Source of the DNA: Actinobacteria bacterium HGW-Actinobacteria-4
Lineage (GTDB): Bacteria > Actinomycetota > Actinomycetes > Actinomycetales > Demequinaceae
Assembly (NCBI GenBank): GCA_002841315.1
Contig: PHEW01000007.1
Span: forward strand, 1-64,000
DNA: 64,000 nucleotides
Direction of reading: 5' to 3'
How positions within the stretch are numbered: the first letter of the stretch is position 1; each line of letters opens with the position of its first letter. Below the pieces are notes generated by a model that made no database searches, was not told the origin of the DNA, and worked only from the letters and a program-made list of their open reading frames with translations. Shown piece after piece: positions 42,974 through 50,948 of the stretch. Position numbers and translations under genes: made by a program.

Positions 42974-43791
42974 CTTGCAGACTCTAGCGCAGCGTAGCCT
43001 TCCCGCGACGTCAGATTCTCGCCCAGCTGGTTCAGTTTTCCGGTGCCGTGATAGTCGCTCGCTCCGGTGCGAACGAGCCCCAAGCGCTTAGCGATACGCG
43101 CCAATCGTTCCACCTGCTTGGCATCGTGATCACGGTGGTCCACCTCCAGCCCCACCATCCCCGCCTCAGCCATCGACTCGATCACGGACGTTGGCACCAC
43201 GCGGCCCCGCCCGTCGGCGCCCGGGTGGGCGAAGACCGGCACGCCCCCGGCCGCTCGCAAGGCGCGCACGGCATCGTTAACTTCAGGCGCGTAGTGCGGG
43301 ACGTAGTAGCGCGAGTTGCCCGCGAGAATCTCCGTGAACGCCGCATCACGGGTCGCGACCACGCCTGCGGCCACCAAGGCGTCCGCGATATGCGGGCGGC
43401 CGACGGTCGCGGCACTGTGCGCTTGCCCCTGAACCTGCTCCCACGTCAAGGGGTAATCGATGGCGATCTTCGCGACGATGTCTCGCGCCCTGTGCACCCG
43501 AGACGCACGGGTCTTGGAGAGCATCGCGTTCACGACTTCGTCCTCAGGGCGGTGCCAGTAACTCAGCAGGTGGATACTCACGCCACGATGGCGGCAACTG
43601 ACCTCGATGCCGGGCACAAACTCGATCCCCAGCCCCGCGGCCTCGGAGGCGGCCTCGTCCCAGCCGTCAATGGAATCGTGATCAGTGAGGGCCACCACAT
43701 CAAGCTTGGCGGCCGCGGCGGCACGCATCACCTGCGCCGGCGACTCGGTCCCATCGGAAACCGTCGAGTGAGTGTGGAGGTCAATGCGCAC
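42970..43791 (-). CDS. PHP-domain phosphoesterase (TrpH/RNase AM-like)
   Basis: A 273-aa PHP protein. The metal motifs are DLHTHSTVSDGT, VALTDHDSIDGW, PGIEVSCRH, VFAHPGADGRG and TGASDYHGT. Relatives hydrolyse 3',5'-nucleotide bisphosphates or act as 5'-3' RNA exonucleases. It is upstream of and overlaps the acyltransferase gene, and is divergent from aminopeptidase P with 53 bp between starts, an arrangement common in actinobacteria. Confidence 0.92.
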   Translation of the reverse strand: MRIDLHTHSTVSDGTESPAQVMRAAAAAKLDVVALTDHDSIDGWDEAASEAAGLGIEFVPGIEVSCRHRGVSIHLLSYWHRPEDEVVNAMLSKTRASRVHRARDIVAKIAIDYPLTWEQVQGQAHSAATVGRPHIADALVAAGVVATRDAAFTEILAGNSRYYVPHYAPEVNDAVRALRAAGGVPVFAHPGADGRGRVVPTSVIESMAEAGMVGLEVDHRDHDAKQVERLARIAKRLGLVRTGASDYHGTGKLNQLGENLTSREGYAALESAR

Positions 43792-43844
43792 CAGGTCAGC
43801 CTACGACGCACCGCCCACCGCTGCGCTCGTGCCACGATAGGGAC

Positions 43845-45248
43845 GTGAACGAAGAGTCAGCAGAGAACACCAACGAGTCCCGCGCCGCGCGCCCCAAGTC
43901 AGAGGCGTTCAAGGAGTTCATTGCGCAGCAATGGGCCGATCCAGAGGACGTTCATACCACCGCCATTGCCGCAGCGTCGTTTGCCGCTGATCGCCGCGCG
44001 CGCTTGAGCGAGCAGTTCCCTGGCGAGCGCATTGTGATCCCTGCGGGAGACCTGAAAGTCCGCGCCAACGACACCGACTACCGGTTCCGCCCGCTCAGCG
44101 ACTTCTCCTACCTGACGGGCCTGGGCGGTGATCACGAGCCCGGCGCGGTGCTCGTCATGGAGCCGCGCGAGGTGCCGCCGTCCCGCCCCGGTGCGACGGC
44201 GCGCCACGTGCATGACGCCACGCTCTATGTGATTCCGCCCGCCGGGCGGGACAACGAAGGCTTCTACGCCGACCCGCGTTCGGGCGAGTTCTGGATTGGC
44301 CGCCGGCCCGGCCCCGCAGAGTTCGAGGCGATGACGGGCATCGAGACCAAGCCTCTCAAGGAGCTTCCCGGCGGCATCCGGCTGAGCCGCCACCCCTTGC
44401 GCAAGGTCGGCACGGCGCTGTCGATGATGCGCATGGTCAAGGATGAGTACGAGATCCAACAGATGCGCGATGCCGTGGCTGCGACCATTGCTGGCTTCGA
44501 GCGGGTGGTGGCCGAACTGCCACGCGCGATCGCCCACAAGCGCGGCGAGCGGGTCATCGAGGCGACGTTTGACGGCCACGCCCGCGAAGAGGGCAACGCC
44601 GTGGGGTACGAGACCATCGCGGCGTCGGGTCCGCACGCCACCACCCTGCACTGGATTCGCAACGACGGCCAAGTGCACGAGGGCGACCTGTTGCTCCTCG
44701 ACGCCGGGGTCGAGGTCGAAAGCCTTTACACCGCAGATATCACCCGCACCCTGCCCATTAGCGGACAGTTCACGGAGGTCCAGCGCCGCGTTTACGACGT
44801 GGTCCTCGAGGCGGCCGATGCTGGATTCGCCGTTGCGCGTCCCGGCGCCAAGTTCCGGGACGTGCACGACGCCGCGATGGCTGTCATCGAGCGCCGGCTA
44901 GGCGAGTGGGGCATCGTCCCCGATCACGAGGATCCAGAAGCAAAGCTCTACCGGCGCTGGATGGTCCACTCAACATCGCACCACCTGGGACTGGACGTCC
45001 ACGACTGCGCGCAGGCCAAGCGCGACCTCTACATGGACGGGCTCCTCGAGCCGGGCATGGTCTTCACCATCGAGCCAGGGCTCTACTTCAAGCCCGACGA
45101 CCTCGCCGTACCGGTTGAGCTACGCGGTATCGGCGTGCGGATCGAGGACGACGTGCTGGTGACGGCAGACGGCGTCGAGAACCTCAGTGCAGGGCTCCCG
45201 CGTGACGCCGATGCTGTTGAGGCGTGGATGGCTCGCTTGCGCCACTAG
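43845..45248 (+). CDS. Xaa-Pro aminopeptidase (aminopeptidase P)
   Basis: A 467-aa M24B peptidase. Metal ligands appear in order: Asp in LLLDAGVEVE and TADITRT, His in HSTSHHLGLDVHD, Glu in FTIEPGLYF and Glu in GVRIEDDVLVT. It removes N-terminal residues that precede proline. The start is GTG at 43845; the first 45 residues are polar and probably disordered. Convergent with nothing; the small Phd-like gene follows 46 bp downstream. Confidence 0.93.
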   Translation: MNEESAENTNESRAARPKSEAFKEFIAQQWADPEDVHTTAIAAASFAADRRARLSEQFPGERIVIPAGDLKVRANDTDYRFRPLSDFSYLTGLGGDHEPGAVLVMEPREVPPSRPGATARHVHDATLYVIPPAGRDNEGFYADPRSGEFWIGRRPGPAEFEAMTGIETKPLKELPGGIRLSRHPLRKVGTALSMMRMVKDEYEIQQMRDAVAATIAGFERVVAELPRAIAHKRGERVIEATFDGHAREEGNAVGYETIAASGPHATTLHWIRNDGQVHEGDLLLLDAGVEVESLYTADITRTLPISGQFTEVQRRVYDVVLEAADAGFAVARPGAKFRDVHDAAMAVIERRLGEWGIVPDHEDPEAKLYRRWMVHSTSHHLGLDVHDCAQAKRDLYMDGLLEPGMVFTIEPGLYFKPDDLAVPVELRGIGVRIEDDVLVTADGVENLSAGLPRDADAVEAWMARLRH

Positions 45249-45281
45249 CACGGCCCGATGGCGTGTCTGCCTGCGCGAGCG

Positions 45282-45287
45282 TAGAAT
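45282..45287 (+). promoter_or_regulatory. -10 box of a leaderless gene
   Basis: TAGAAT ends 7 nt before the ATG at 45295, with no Shine-Dalgarno in between. No good -35 box is seen. Confidence 0.5.
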
Positions 45288-45294
45288 GTCCGCT

Positions 45295-45729
45295 ATGACC
45301 CCTTCGATCACTTTTCACGACATCGGCGAAGATGGCCCTGCCATCCTCGAACAGCTCGCCGCACACCCCGACGGAATTGTGGTCTCCTACGAAGGCAGCG
45401 ACGTAGCCCGAATCGTGCCGCTGAGCCCTGAGGAGCGCGCATGGCGCGATGCGCTGCTTGCCGAGGGCACCGACCCCGACGAAGACTCTACGTCGACCGC
45501 ACTGGTCGCATCGGTCGCGCCTCAGGCCTCCGTTGAGCCGCAACCGGCACCGGAGCCCGATCCTCACGAGGTTCCCGAAGAAGAGCCTCTCGAGGATCCC
45601 GACGACCTCCCCGTGACCGACCCTGAGGAAGACCCCGCGCCCGAACCTGACCAACCATACGATCCCGACCCCCTCGAGGCACTGACTCCCATCGCGGTGC
45701 CGATCGATCAGGAACACGACGCCGCGTAA
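45295..45729 (+). CDS. Phd-like small protein with acidic tail
   Basis: A 144-aa protein in two parts. Residues 1-60 look like a Phd/YefM-type antitoxin fold: AILEQLAAHPDGIVVSYEGSDVARIVPLSPEE, with the typical strand-turn-strand DVARIVPL. Residues 70-135 are almost only Pro, Glu and Asp (for example PEEEPLEDPDDLPVTD). No toxin gene is adjacent. The ATG at 45295 is 7 nt after TAGAAT; an ATG at 45286 is in frame but lies inside the -10 box. The antitoxin link is a pattern impression only; no function is assigned. Confidence 0.65.
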   Translation: MTPSITFHDIGEDGPAILEQLAAHPDGIVVSYEGSDVARIVPLSPEERAWRDALLAEGTDPDEDSTSTALVASVAPQASVEPQPAPEPDPHEVPEEEPLEDPDDLPVTDPEEDPAPEPDQPYDPDPLEALTPIAVPIDQEHDAA

Positions 45730-45816
45730 CACCGCTGGGACGTAGTTCCCACACCTCGCGGCAGCGATCCGCTTACGCTGAGGCCAGCATGAGACACATG
45801 CGCTGAAAGGTGTGCC

Positions 45817-47196
45817 ATGGCTAGGCCCGGCGAGTCCTCGCGGTCGGCCTTCGCGCGCCTACTCACGTCGCTGCTCGCGGCCTGCGCCGTTGGCGCCATG
45901 ATTGTTCTCTCGGCGATGCCTTCTGTGGCGGCACCCGCGATGGCCGCGCCCGCCGTCCCCGACCACGACATCATCTACTTCTGGGGCGATGGTTGCCCCA
46001 ACTGCGCGCTCACCTCTGCGTACCTCGATACTGTCGCCGCCGACTACCCAGAACTCACCATCGGCACGTACGAGGTCTGGAATGACCCCGCCAACCGCGA
46101 CCTGTTCAAGGCCACCGGCGCGGCACTTGACTTCGACGCTTCGTCGGTGCCCACGTTGGTCATCGGCGAGAGAGTGTGGATCGGATGGACCAACCGAGTT
46201 GAAGCCGACGTCGCGGGCGCCATCGAGCTCATCTCCCAGGGCGGCACACCGCGACCGGGGGTGTATGGCTCGGCAAATGCGGGTACGTGCTCTCAAGAGA
46301 CCGGAACGTGCACCAGCGCGGATGGCGCCCTGATCGATGTGCCCGTGTTTGGAGCGGTCGATCTTGGCGGCCAGTCACTGTTGGTTTCGACACTCCTGAT
46401 CGGGTTCGTGGACGGAATCAACCCGTGCTCACTGTGGGTCATCACCATCTTGTTGGTCATCGTGGTTCGCACCGGTTCGCGGCGTCGAGTGATTGCGATT
46501 GGCACCACATTCCTGATCGTGACCGCGGCGATGTACGCCCTGTATATGGCCGCGATGTACTCCGCGCTTGCCGTGGTGGGCTATCTGGGCGCGATTCAGG
46601 TAGTGGTGGGCCTCGCAGCGCTGATTTTTGGTGCGGTCAGCGTGAAGGACTACTTCGCCTTCAAGAAGGGGCTGTCCTTCACCATTAGCGATTCCGCGAA
46701 GCCGGGCATCTTTCAGCGCGCCCGCGCAGCAGCGAGCCAGCGCGCGTTGATTCCTGCGCTGGTGGCGACCGTGGGGCTGGCCGTGGCGGTGTCGCTCCTC
46801 GAGGCGCCGTGCACCGCTGGGTTCCCGTTGCTATGGACAGGAATGCTGCACGCGAACGACGTTGGCACTGCCGAGACGGCGCTGCTATGGGTTGCCTACA
46901 TGGTGCCTTACCTCCTCGATGAGATGATCATCTTCGGGATCGCCGTGTTCACCATGAAGGCGCTCCACATGCAAGAGAAGCACGGCGAAATGCTGAAGCT
47001 CCTTGCCGGCGTCACGATGCTCGCGCTCGCCGTTGTCATGTTCACCAACCCCAAGCTGATGGAGAACCCCATCGCGGCGCTCGCGCTGTTCGGGGCGGCG
47101 TTCATCGTGACGGCTGCGGTTCACCTCACCACGGAGCAGGTCAAGAAGACCAGGCGCCTGCGTGCGGAACTCGAAGAGTCGCTCCAGGACGTCTAA
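45817..47196 (+). CDS. Thioredoxin-like/CcdA (DsbD-type) membrane fusion
   Basis: A 459-aa protein. A signal-type segment (residues 12-45) leads to an extracytoplasmic thioredoxin-fold domain with CPNC (Cys60/Cys63) and SSVPTLVIGE. After a linker with Cys158 and Cys165, a six- to seven-segment membrane domain carries the paired CcdA/DsbD Cys in DGINPCSLW (Cys204) and LEAPCTAGFPLLW (Cys332). It should move electrons from cytoplasmic thioredoxin across the membrane to its outside domain. It is 39 bp upstream of an ACR3 gene, but that gene seems to have its own promoter. No arsC is present. Confidence 0.85.
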   Translation: MARPGESSRSAFARLLTSLLAACAVGAMIVLSAMPSVAAPAMAAPAVPDHDIIYFWGDGCPNCALTSAYLDTVAADYPELTIGTYEVWNDPANRDLFKATGAALDFDASSVPTLVIGERVWIGWTNRVEADVAGAIELISQGGTPRPGVYGSANAGTCSQETGTCTSADGALIDVPVFGAVDLGGQSLLVSTLLIGFVDGINPCSLWVITILLVIVVRTGSRRRVIAIGTTFLIVTAAMYALYMAAMYSALAVVGYLGAIQVVVGLAALIFGAVSVKDYFAFKKGLSFTISDSAKPGIFQRARAAASQRALIPALVATVGLAVAVSLLEAPCTAGFPLLWTGMLHANDVGTAETALLWVAYMVPYLLDEMIIFGIAVFTMKALHMQEKHGEMLKLLAGVTMLALAVVMFTNPKLMENPIAALALFGAAFIVTAAVHLTTEQVKKTRRLRAELEESLQDV

Positions 47197-47235
47197 CCTT
47201 TATCACGATCATCTAAAAGGTGTCATACTTGCCCC

Positions 47236-48345
47236 ATGACGTCCCCCGCCCCTCCCATCGCCCCCGCAGTCAAGCTCAACGTCACGGACCGGTACCTCGC
47301 CCTGTGGATCGTGCTGTCGATGCTGCTCGGACTCGCGCTCGCCTACCTCGTTCCTGCGGTGGCCGAGGCACTCCATACCTTCGCGATCGGGTCCGTGAGT
47401 ATCCCCATCGCCATCGGCCTGCTCGTCATGATGTACCCGGTGCTCGCCAAGGTGCGCTACTCAGACATGGGCACGGTCGTCGGCGACAGGCGCCTGCTCG
47501 TCTCCTCGCTGCTACTCAACTGGATCGTCGGACCGGCCGTGATGTTTACGCTTGTGTGGCTGATGCTGCCGGACCTGCCCGAGTACCGCACCGGGCTCAT
47601 CATTGTGGGACTCGCACGATGCATTGCAATGGTGCTGATTTGGAACGACCTCGCATGCGGCGACCGCGAAGCAGCGGCCGTGCTTGTCGCCATCAACTCC
47701 GTGTTCCAGGTCATCGCGTTCTCAGGCCTCGCGTGGTTCTACCTCCAGATCCTGCCGTCGTGGCTCGGTCTCGCGACCACCACCGCCGGGTTCTCGTTTT
47801 GGGCCATCATGATCAGCGTGCTGGTGTTCCTGGGTGTGCCATTGCTGGCTGGCTACCTATCCCGGCGCATCGGCGAGGCTCGCAAGGGCCGCGCTTGGTA
47901 CGAGGGTTCCTTCCTCCCCAAGGTGGGGCCCTGGGCGCTCTACGGACTGCTGTTCACCATCGTGATGCTGTTCGCACTCCAGGGTGAGCAGGTCATTGAC
48001 CGGCCGCTCGACGTAGCACGTATCGCCCTTCCGTTGCTCGCGTACTTTGTGATCATGTTCCTGCTGGGCTACCTGGTAGGCAAGGCCGTGGACCTCAGTT
48101 ACGCGCGCACCACCACCCTCGCGTTTACCGCAGCGGGCAACAACTTTGAGCTCGCGATCGCGGTGTCGATCGGAGCGTTCGGCGCAGCGAGCGGCGAGGC
48201 CCTGGCCGGCATTGTGGGGCCACTCATCGAAGTGCCGGTGCTCGTGGCGCTCGTGTATGTCTCACTGTGGCTGCGGCCGCGGCTGTTCCCTCAAGACACC
48301 GCAGACCCCACTGTGGCCGCGGCGGTCGCCTCCTCACGTCGATAG
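47236..48345 (+). CDS. ACR3-type arsenite efflux permease
   Basis: A 369-aa ten-segment permease of the ACR3 family. The diagnostic block GLARCIAMVLIWNDLACGD contains the conserved Cys, and TTLAFTAAGNNFELAIAVSIGAFG is the second typical stretch. It exports arsenite (some members antimonite). CATACT (47224-47229) ends 6 nt before the ATG and a weak TTATCA lies 18 bp upstream of it, so the gene may have its own leaderless promoter. The ArsR gene follows 8 bp later. Confidence 0.92.
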   Translation: MTSPAPPIAPAVKLNVTDRYLALWIVLSMLLGLALAYLVPAVAEALHTFAIGSVSIPIAIGLLVMMYPVLAKVRYSDMGTVVGDRRLLVSSLLLNWIVGPAVMFTLVWLMLPDLPEYRTGLIIVGLARCIAMVLIWNDLACGDREAAAVLVAINSVFQVIAFSGLAWFYLQILPSWLGLATTTAGFSFWAIMISVLVFLGVPLLAGYLSRRIGEARKGRAWYEGSFLPKVGPWALYGLLFTIVMLFALQGEQVIDRPLDVARIALPLLAYFVIMFLLGYLVGKAVDLSYARTTTLAFTAAGNNFELAIAVSIGAFGAASGEALAGIVGPLIEVPVLVALVYVSLWLRPRLFPQDTADPTVAAAVASSRR

Positions 48346-48353
48346 GATTTCCG

Positions 48354-48707
48354 ATGACAACGGTGGTACCCCTGACCCCCCGCGAACACGCGGCACCGCT
48401 GGTGTGCGAGCCGCTGGGCAAAGGCGCTGTGATCAGCGACCGTGAAGCCCGTGACCTGGCTCTCCACCTCAAGGCGCTGGGTGAGCCCACTCGCCTCAAG
48501 ATCGTGACCTACCTGCTCAGCGAACCCGGCCACGAGGCGTGCATCTGCGACCTCGCGCCCATGGTGGGTCTCACCGACGCCACTGTCAACCATCACCTCA
48601 AGACACTCGCGGCCGCTGGCATCGTCACGAAGCAACGCCGTGGGATGAACGTCCACTATGCAGTGGTTCCGGACGCGATTCGCGCGATCGCGCGCGTCTT
48701 AACCTAG
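48354..48707 (+). CDS. ArsR-type arsenic-sensing repressor
   Basis: A 117-aa ArsR/SmtB protein. The winged helix (LKALGEPTRLKIVTYLL, then GLTDATVNHHLKTLAAAGIV) includes the As(III)-binding pattern Cys63-x-Cys65 in EACICDLA, like ELCVCDL of classical ArsR. It lies 8 bp after the ACR3 stop, with AGGATTTCCG before the ATG, and should repress this group. A clear operator was not found. Confidence 0.9.
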   Translation: MTTVVPLTPREHAAPLVCEPLGKGAVISDREARDLALHLKALGEPTRLKIVTYLLSEPGHEACICDLAPMVGLTDATVNHHLKTLAAAGIVTKQRRGMNVHYAVVPDAIRAIARVLT

Positions 48708-49108
48708 AAGAACGACGGGTTGGGGGGCACGGGTGCGCCGTCACCTGACGTGATGTTTGCGTATGTTGCTTTGAGTTCGACCCACGCGCCCCAGGCGCGC
48801 TCAGCCCACGGCTCGGCGTCCGGTTGCCGTGCGAACAACTCGACGTGCACCATGCCGTTCTGTGCCCATGAGTCGCGGCGATGGCGCAGGTGAAGCACCA
48901 GGAAGGTTCCTGAGACGGCGGTCTGCTTGCCGTCCACTTCGCCTTGGGTCGTGAACGGATCGTCGAGCTCCACGACGCACGCGAGTTGGTCGTGACGCCC
49001 CGGGTTCCACGCACGCACCGTTCCGGTGAGGTGTGGGCGCGCGCCAAGCCATGCCACGCTGTACTCGCCGCCATAAACGGCAACGCGATCGCCGATGCTC
49101 AGTGCCAT
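48704..49108 (-). CDS. Hypothetical protein
   Basis: A 134-aa protein I do not recognise. It opens MALSIGDRVAVYGGEYSVAW, a beta-rich start like SH3-type barrels, and has GTFLVLHLRHRRDSWAQNG and a Trp-rich end. No signal peptide or membrane segment. The 3' end overlaps the ArsR stop by 4 bp (convergent). ATG 49108 is used; no strong ribosome-binding site is seen. Codon use is like its neighbours, so it is probably a real gene. Confidence 0.6.
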   Translation of the reverse strand: MALSIGDRVAVYGGEYSVAWLGARPHLTGTVRAWNPGRHDQLACVVELDDPFTTQGEVDGKQTAVSGTFLVLHLRHRRDSWAQNGMVHVELFARQPDAEPWAERAWGAWVELKATYANITSGDGAPVPPNPSFF

Positions 49109-49161
49109 CAGTCCATCATTCCAGAGGCAGTCGCGGTGAGTCCCGCGTGACCCAGCCCCAC

Positions 49162-50145
49162 TTACGCTTCCTTGCGCGCCACCGCGACGTGCGCGAGCAA
49201 CACGCCGGCACCCACGGCGGCATCGTCCACCGCAACAACCAGCGCCCGCCCGGTGGTGCGCTCCACCCGGATGCCTTCGCCCGCGCGGATGATCACGCCA
49301 GTCGCTCCGGGAACTGACCGCACTCCCCAGCCGCCGTAGCTCATCGGGTCGATGTCCTCAACCCTGACGTCAGTGACCTGCGCGATCGGGACACTGAGAC
49401 GCGGCCAACCGAGCCAGCCCAGGCGCACCGTCATGCCGCGTGGGCCCACCGTCACACGGCACTGTCCCATGACAGTCATAGCAAGAGCGGCCATCAGTAT
49501 CGCTGCCACAAAGATGATGCGTCCTTGGCCCGGCAACAGCCACGCGCCCAAGCCCGCCACCAGCACGAGCACGGACGCCACCAACGCACCCAACCGGCTC
49601 GACGTTCCACTCACCCAGACCACGGCTTCGCCGGGCTTCACGGTGGCAGCATCGACAGAGTAGGTAGACCTCTGGTGATCGGGCCTGTCGCCCGCGAGCA
49701 GCACGCCAAACACCGCGGCAACGGTCGCGATTCCCAGCACCGCGAGCATCGTCAATCCCGTCACCTCGCTGGCCTGTTGCCACGACGGCACGTCGAGGTT
49801 GGCCCGCACGGTCAGCACCCGCAGGGTCGCGAACGTTGCGCTTCCCGCCCACGCGGTCCCCACCAGCAGTCGAGCCATGCTGCGCGGCATGGGGGCACGT
49901 GCGGCCAGGATGGGGCCGAGCGCAATCGTGACGGTGACGAAGCCGATGACGAGAAGATCGACCAGGCGGGGCGCCGAGGCGTCCGGTGCGCCTGAGACGC
50001 CCCAATGGCTCGCGAGCGGCTCCGGCAACCGTGACCAGTACGCCACCGGTGTCAGGAACGCGACGCCAATGGCGGCACCGGGTAGCGCGAACTCGGCAAT
50101 CCGGCGCCACGTGGCGCGGTCCGCCTCGAGGTCAGCGAGACTCAT
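49162..50145 (-). CDS. DUF1648 domain membrane protein
   Basis: A 327-aa membrane protein. The DUF1648 signature LPEPLASHWGVSGAPD follows the first hydrophobic segment; six or so further segments and a C-terminal cytoplasmic domain (about residues 225-327) follow. It is downstream of a GntR regulator and its start overlaps that gene's end by 14 bp, so the two are co-transcribed. GntR/DUF1648 pairs are common in Gram-positive bacteria and mostly unstudied. The ATG follows GAAAGGAAATCTC. Confidence 0.85.
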   Translation of the reverse strand: MSLADLEADRATWRRIAEFALPGAAIGVAFLTPVAYWSRLPEPLASHWGVSGAPDASAPRLVDLLVIGFVTVTIALGPILAARAPMPRSMARLLVGTAWAGSATFATLRVLTVRANLDVPSWQQASEVTGLTMLAVLGIATVAAVFGVLLAGDRPDHQRSTYSVDAATVKPGEAVVWVSGTSSRLGALVASVLVLVAGLGAWLLPGQGRIIFVAAILMAALAMTVMGQCRVTVGPRGMTVRLGWLGWPRLSVPIAQVTDVRVEDIDPMSYGGWGVRSVPGATGVIIRAGEGIRVERTTGRALVVAVDDAAVGAGVLLAHVAVARKEA

Positions 50146-50500
50146 GAGATTTCCTTTCGTTGAGTAAGTGGGTGATGTCCGCGGGCGTGAGGCCCAGATG
50201 CGCAGCCTCGGCGAGAAGTTGGTCGGCAAGGCCGTCCAGACGCGCGCGGCTCACGGCGCCATCTCTCACGGTGGCTCCGCGTCCCCGGCGCAAATCGATG
50301 AGGCCTTGGTCGCGCAGGTCGCGGTACGCACGCAGCACCGTGTTGATGTTCACGCCTACCGTCTGCGCGAGGTCGCGAGCGGCGGGGAGGGTGTCGCCTG
50401 GGGCGAACTCGCCTTCAAGGACTGCACGCCGCACCGAGCCCGCGATCCGCTCGTGGAGCGGGCCCGGACTGGCGGGGTCAATGTGAAGCAGACTCACCAT
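50132..50500 (-). CDS. YtrA-type GntR regulator
   Basis: A 122-aa GntR-family protein of the short YtrA subgroup: winged helix (PLHERIAGSVRRAVLEGEFAPGDTLPAARDLAQTVGVNINTVLRAYRDL) followed by only about 45 residues. Such regulators control nearby membrane proteins or ABC exporters. A perfect 17-bp palindrome 6 bp before its start codon is the likely autoregulatory operator. Confidence 0.9.
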   Translation of the reverse strand: MVSLLHIDPASPGPLHERIAGSVRRAVLEGEFAPGDTLPAARDLAQTVGVNINTVLRAYRDLRDQGLIDLRRGRGATVRDGAVSRARLDGLADQLLAEAAHLGLTPADITHLLNERKSHESR

Positions 50501-50506
50501 GCCACC

Positions 50507-50523
50507 CTAGCACAAAGTGCTAG
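50507..50523. promoter_or_regulatory. Probable GntR operator
   Basis: CTAGCACAAAGTGCTAG is a perfect 7-bp inverted repeat around AAA, directly upstream of the GntR start and inside the divergent region shared with the ArsR/SulP operon. Confidence 0.65.
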
Positions 50524-50574
50524 TTTCGCTATCACTTATGAACCATCAACCCGCGCCCCGCTCAACCCTGAGAC

Positions 50575-50603
50575 TTGCAGACTTCTTCATGTACGCATAT
50601 AGT
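50575..50603 (+). promoter_or_regulatory. Promoter of the ArsR/SulP operon, leaderless
   Basis: TTGCAG (50575-50580) and TATAGT (50598-50603) are 17 bp apart. The ATG of the regulator comes 6 nt later. Confidence 0.65.
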
Positions 50604-50609
50604 GAACCC

Positions 50610-50948
50610 ATGCCCACGCCCCTCTACGTCGCGAAAGCCGAGCTGTTCCGCACGCTCGGCCACCCTGTGCGCATTCGCGTGCTCGAACTCCTCCAGGAGC
50701 GCCCGCGCCCCGTCCACGAACTTCTCGCCCAGATCGACATCGAACCGTCGAGCATGTCCCAGCAACTCGCGGTCCTGCGCCGCGCAGGCGTCGTCTCCTC
50801 GAGACGCAACGGACGGGACGTGATCTACTCGCTTAGCGCCGACGATGTCTCGGCACTACTCACCAGCGCCCGTACTCTGCTTACCTCCGTGCTCACCGAC
50901 AATGAAGTCCTTGTGGCCCAGCTTCGCTCCGAAGCCGCCGCACCATGA
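50610..50948 (+). CDS. ArsR-family regulator without cysteine
   Basis: A 112-aa ArsR/SmtB winged-helix protein (AELFRTLGHPVRIRVLELLQ, then EPSSMSQQLAVLRRAGVV). It has no Cys at all and no obvious His/Asp metal site, so it is not a thiol- or arsenite-sensing member. The ATG at 50610 fits a leaderless start; two upstream in-frame Met codons lie before the -10 box. Its stop overlaps the SulP start (ATGA), so it probably controls that transporter. Confidence 0.88.
   Translation: MPTPLYVAKAELFRTLGHPVRIRVLELLQERPRPVHELLAQIDIEPSSMSQQLAVLRRAGVVSSRRNGRDVIYSLSADDVSALLTSARTLLTSVLTDNEVLVAQLRSEAAAP

Noticed and set aside
47200..47235. ArsR operator before the ACR3 gene
   Set aside because: The sequence ATCATCTAAAAGGTGTCAT looks symmetric at first sight, but its halves are not true inverted repeats.
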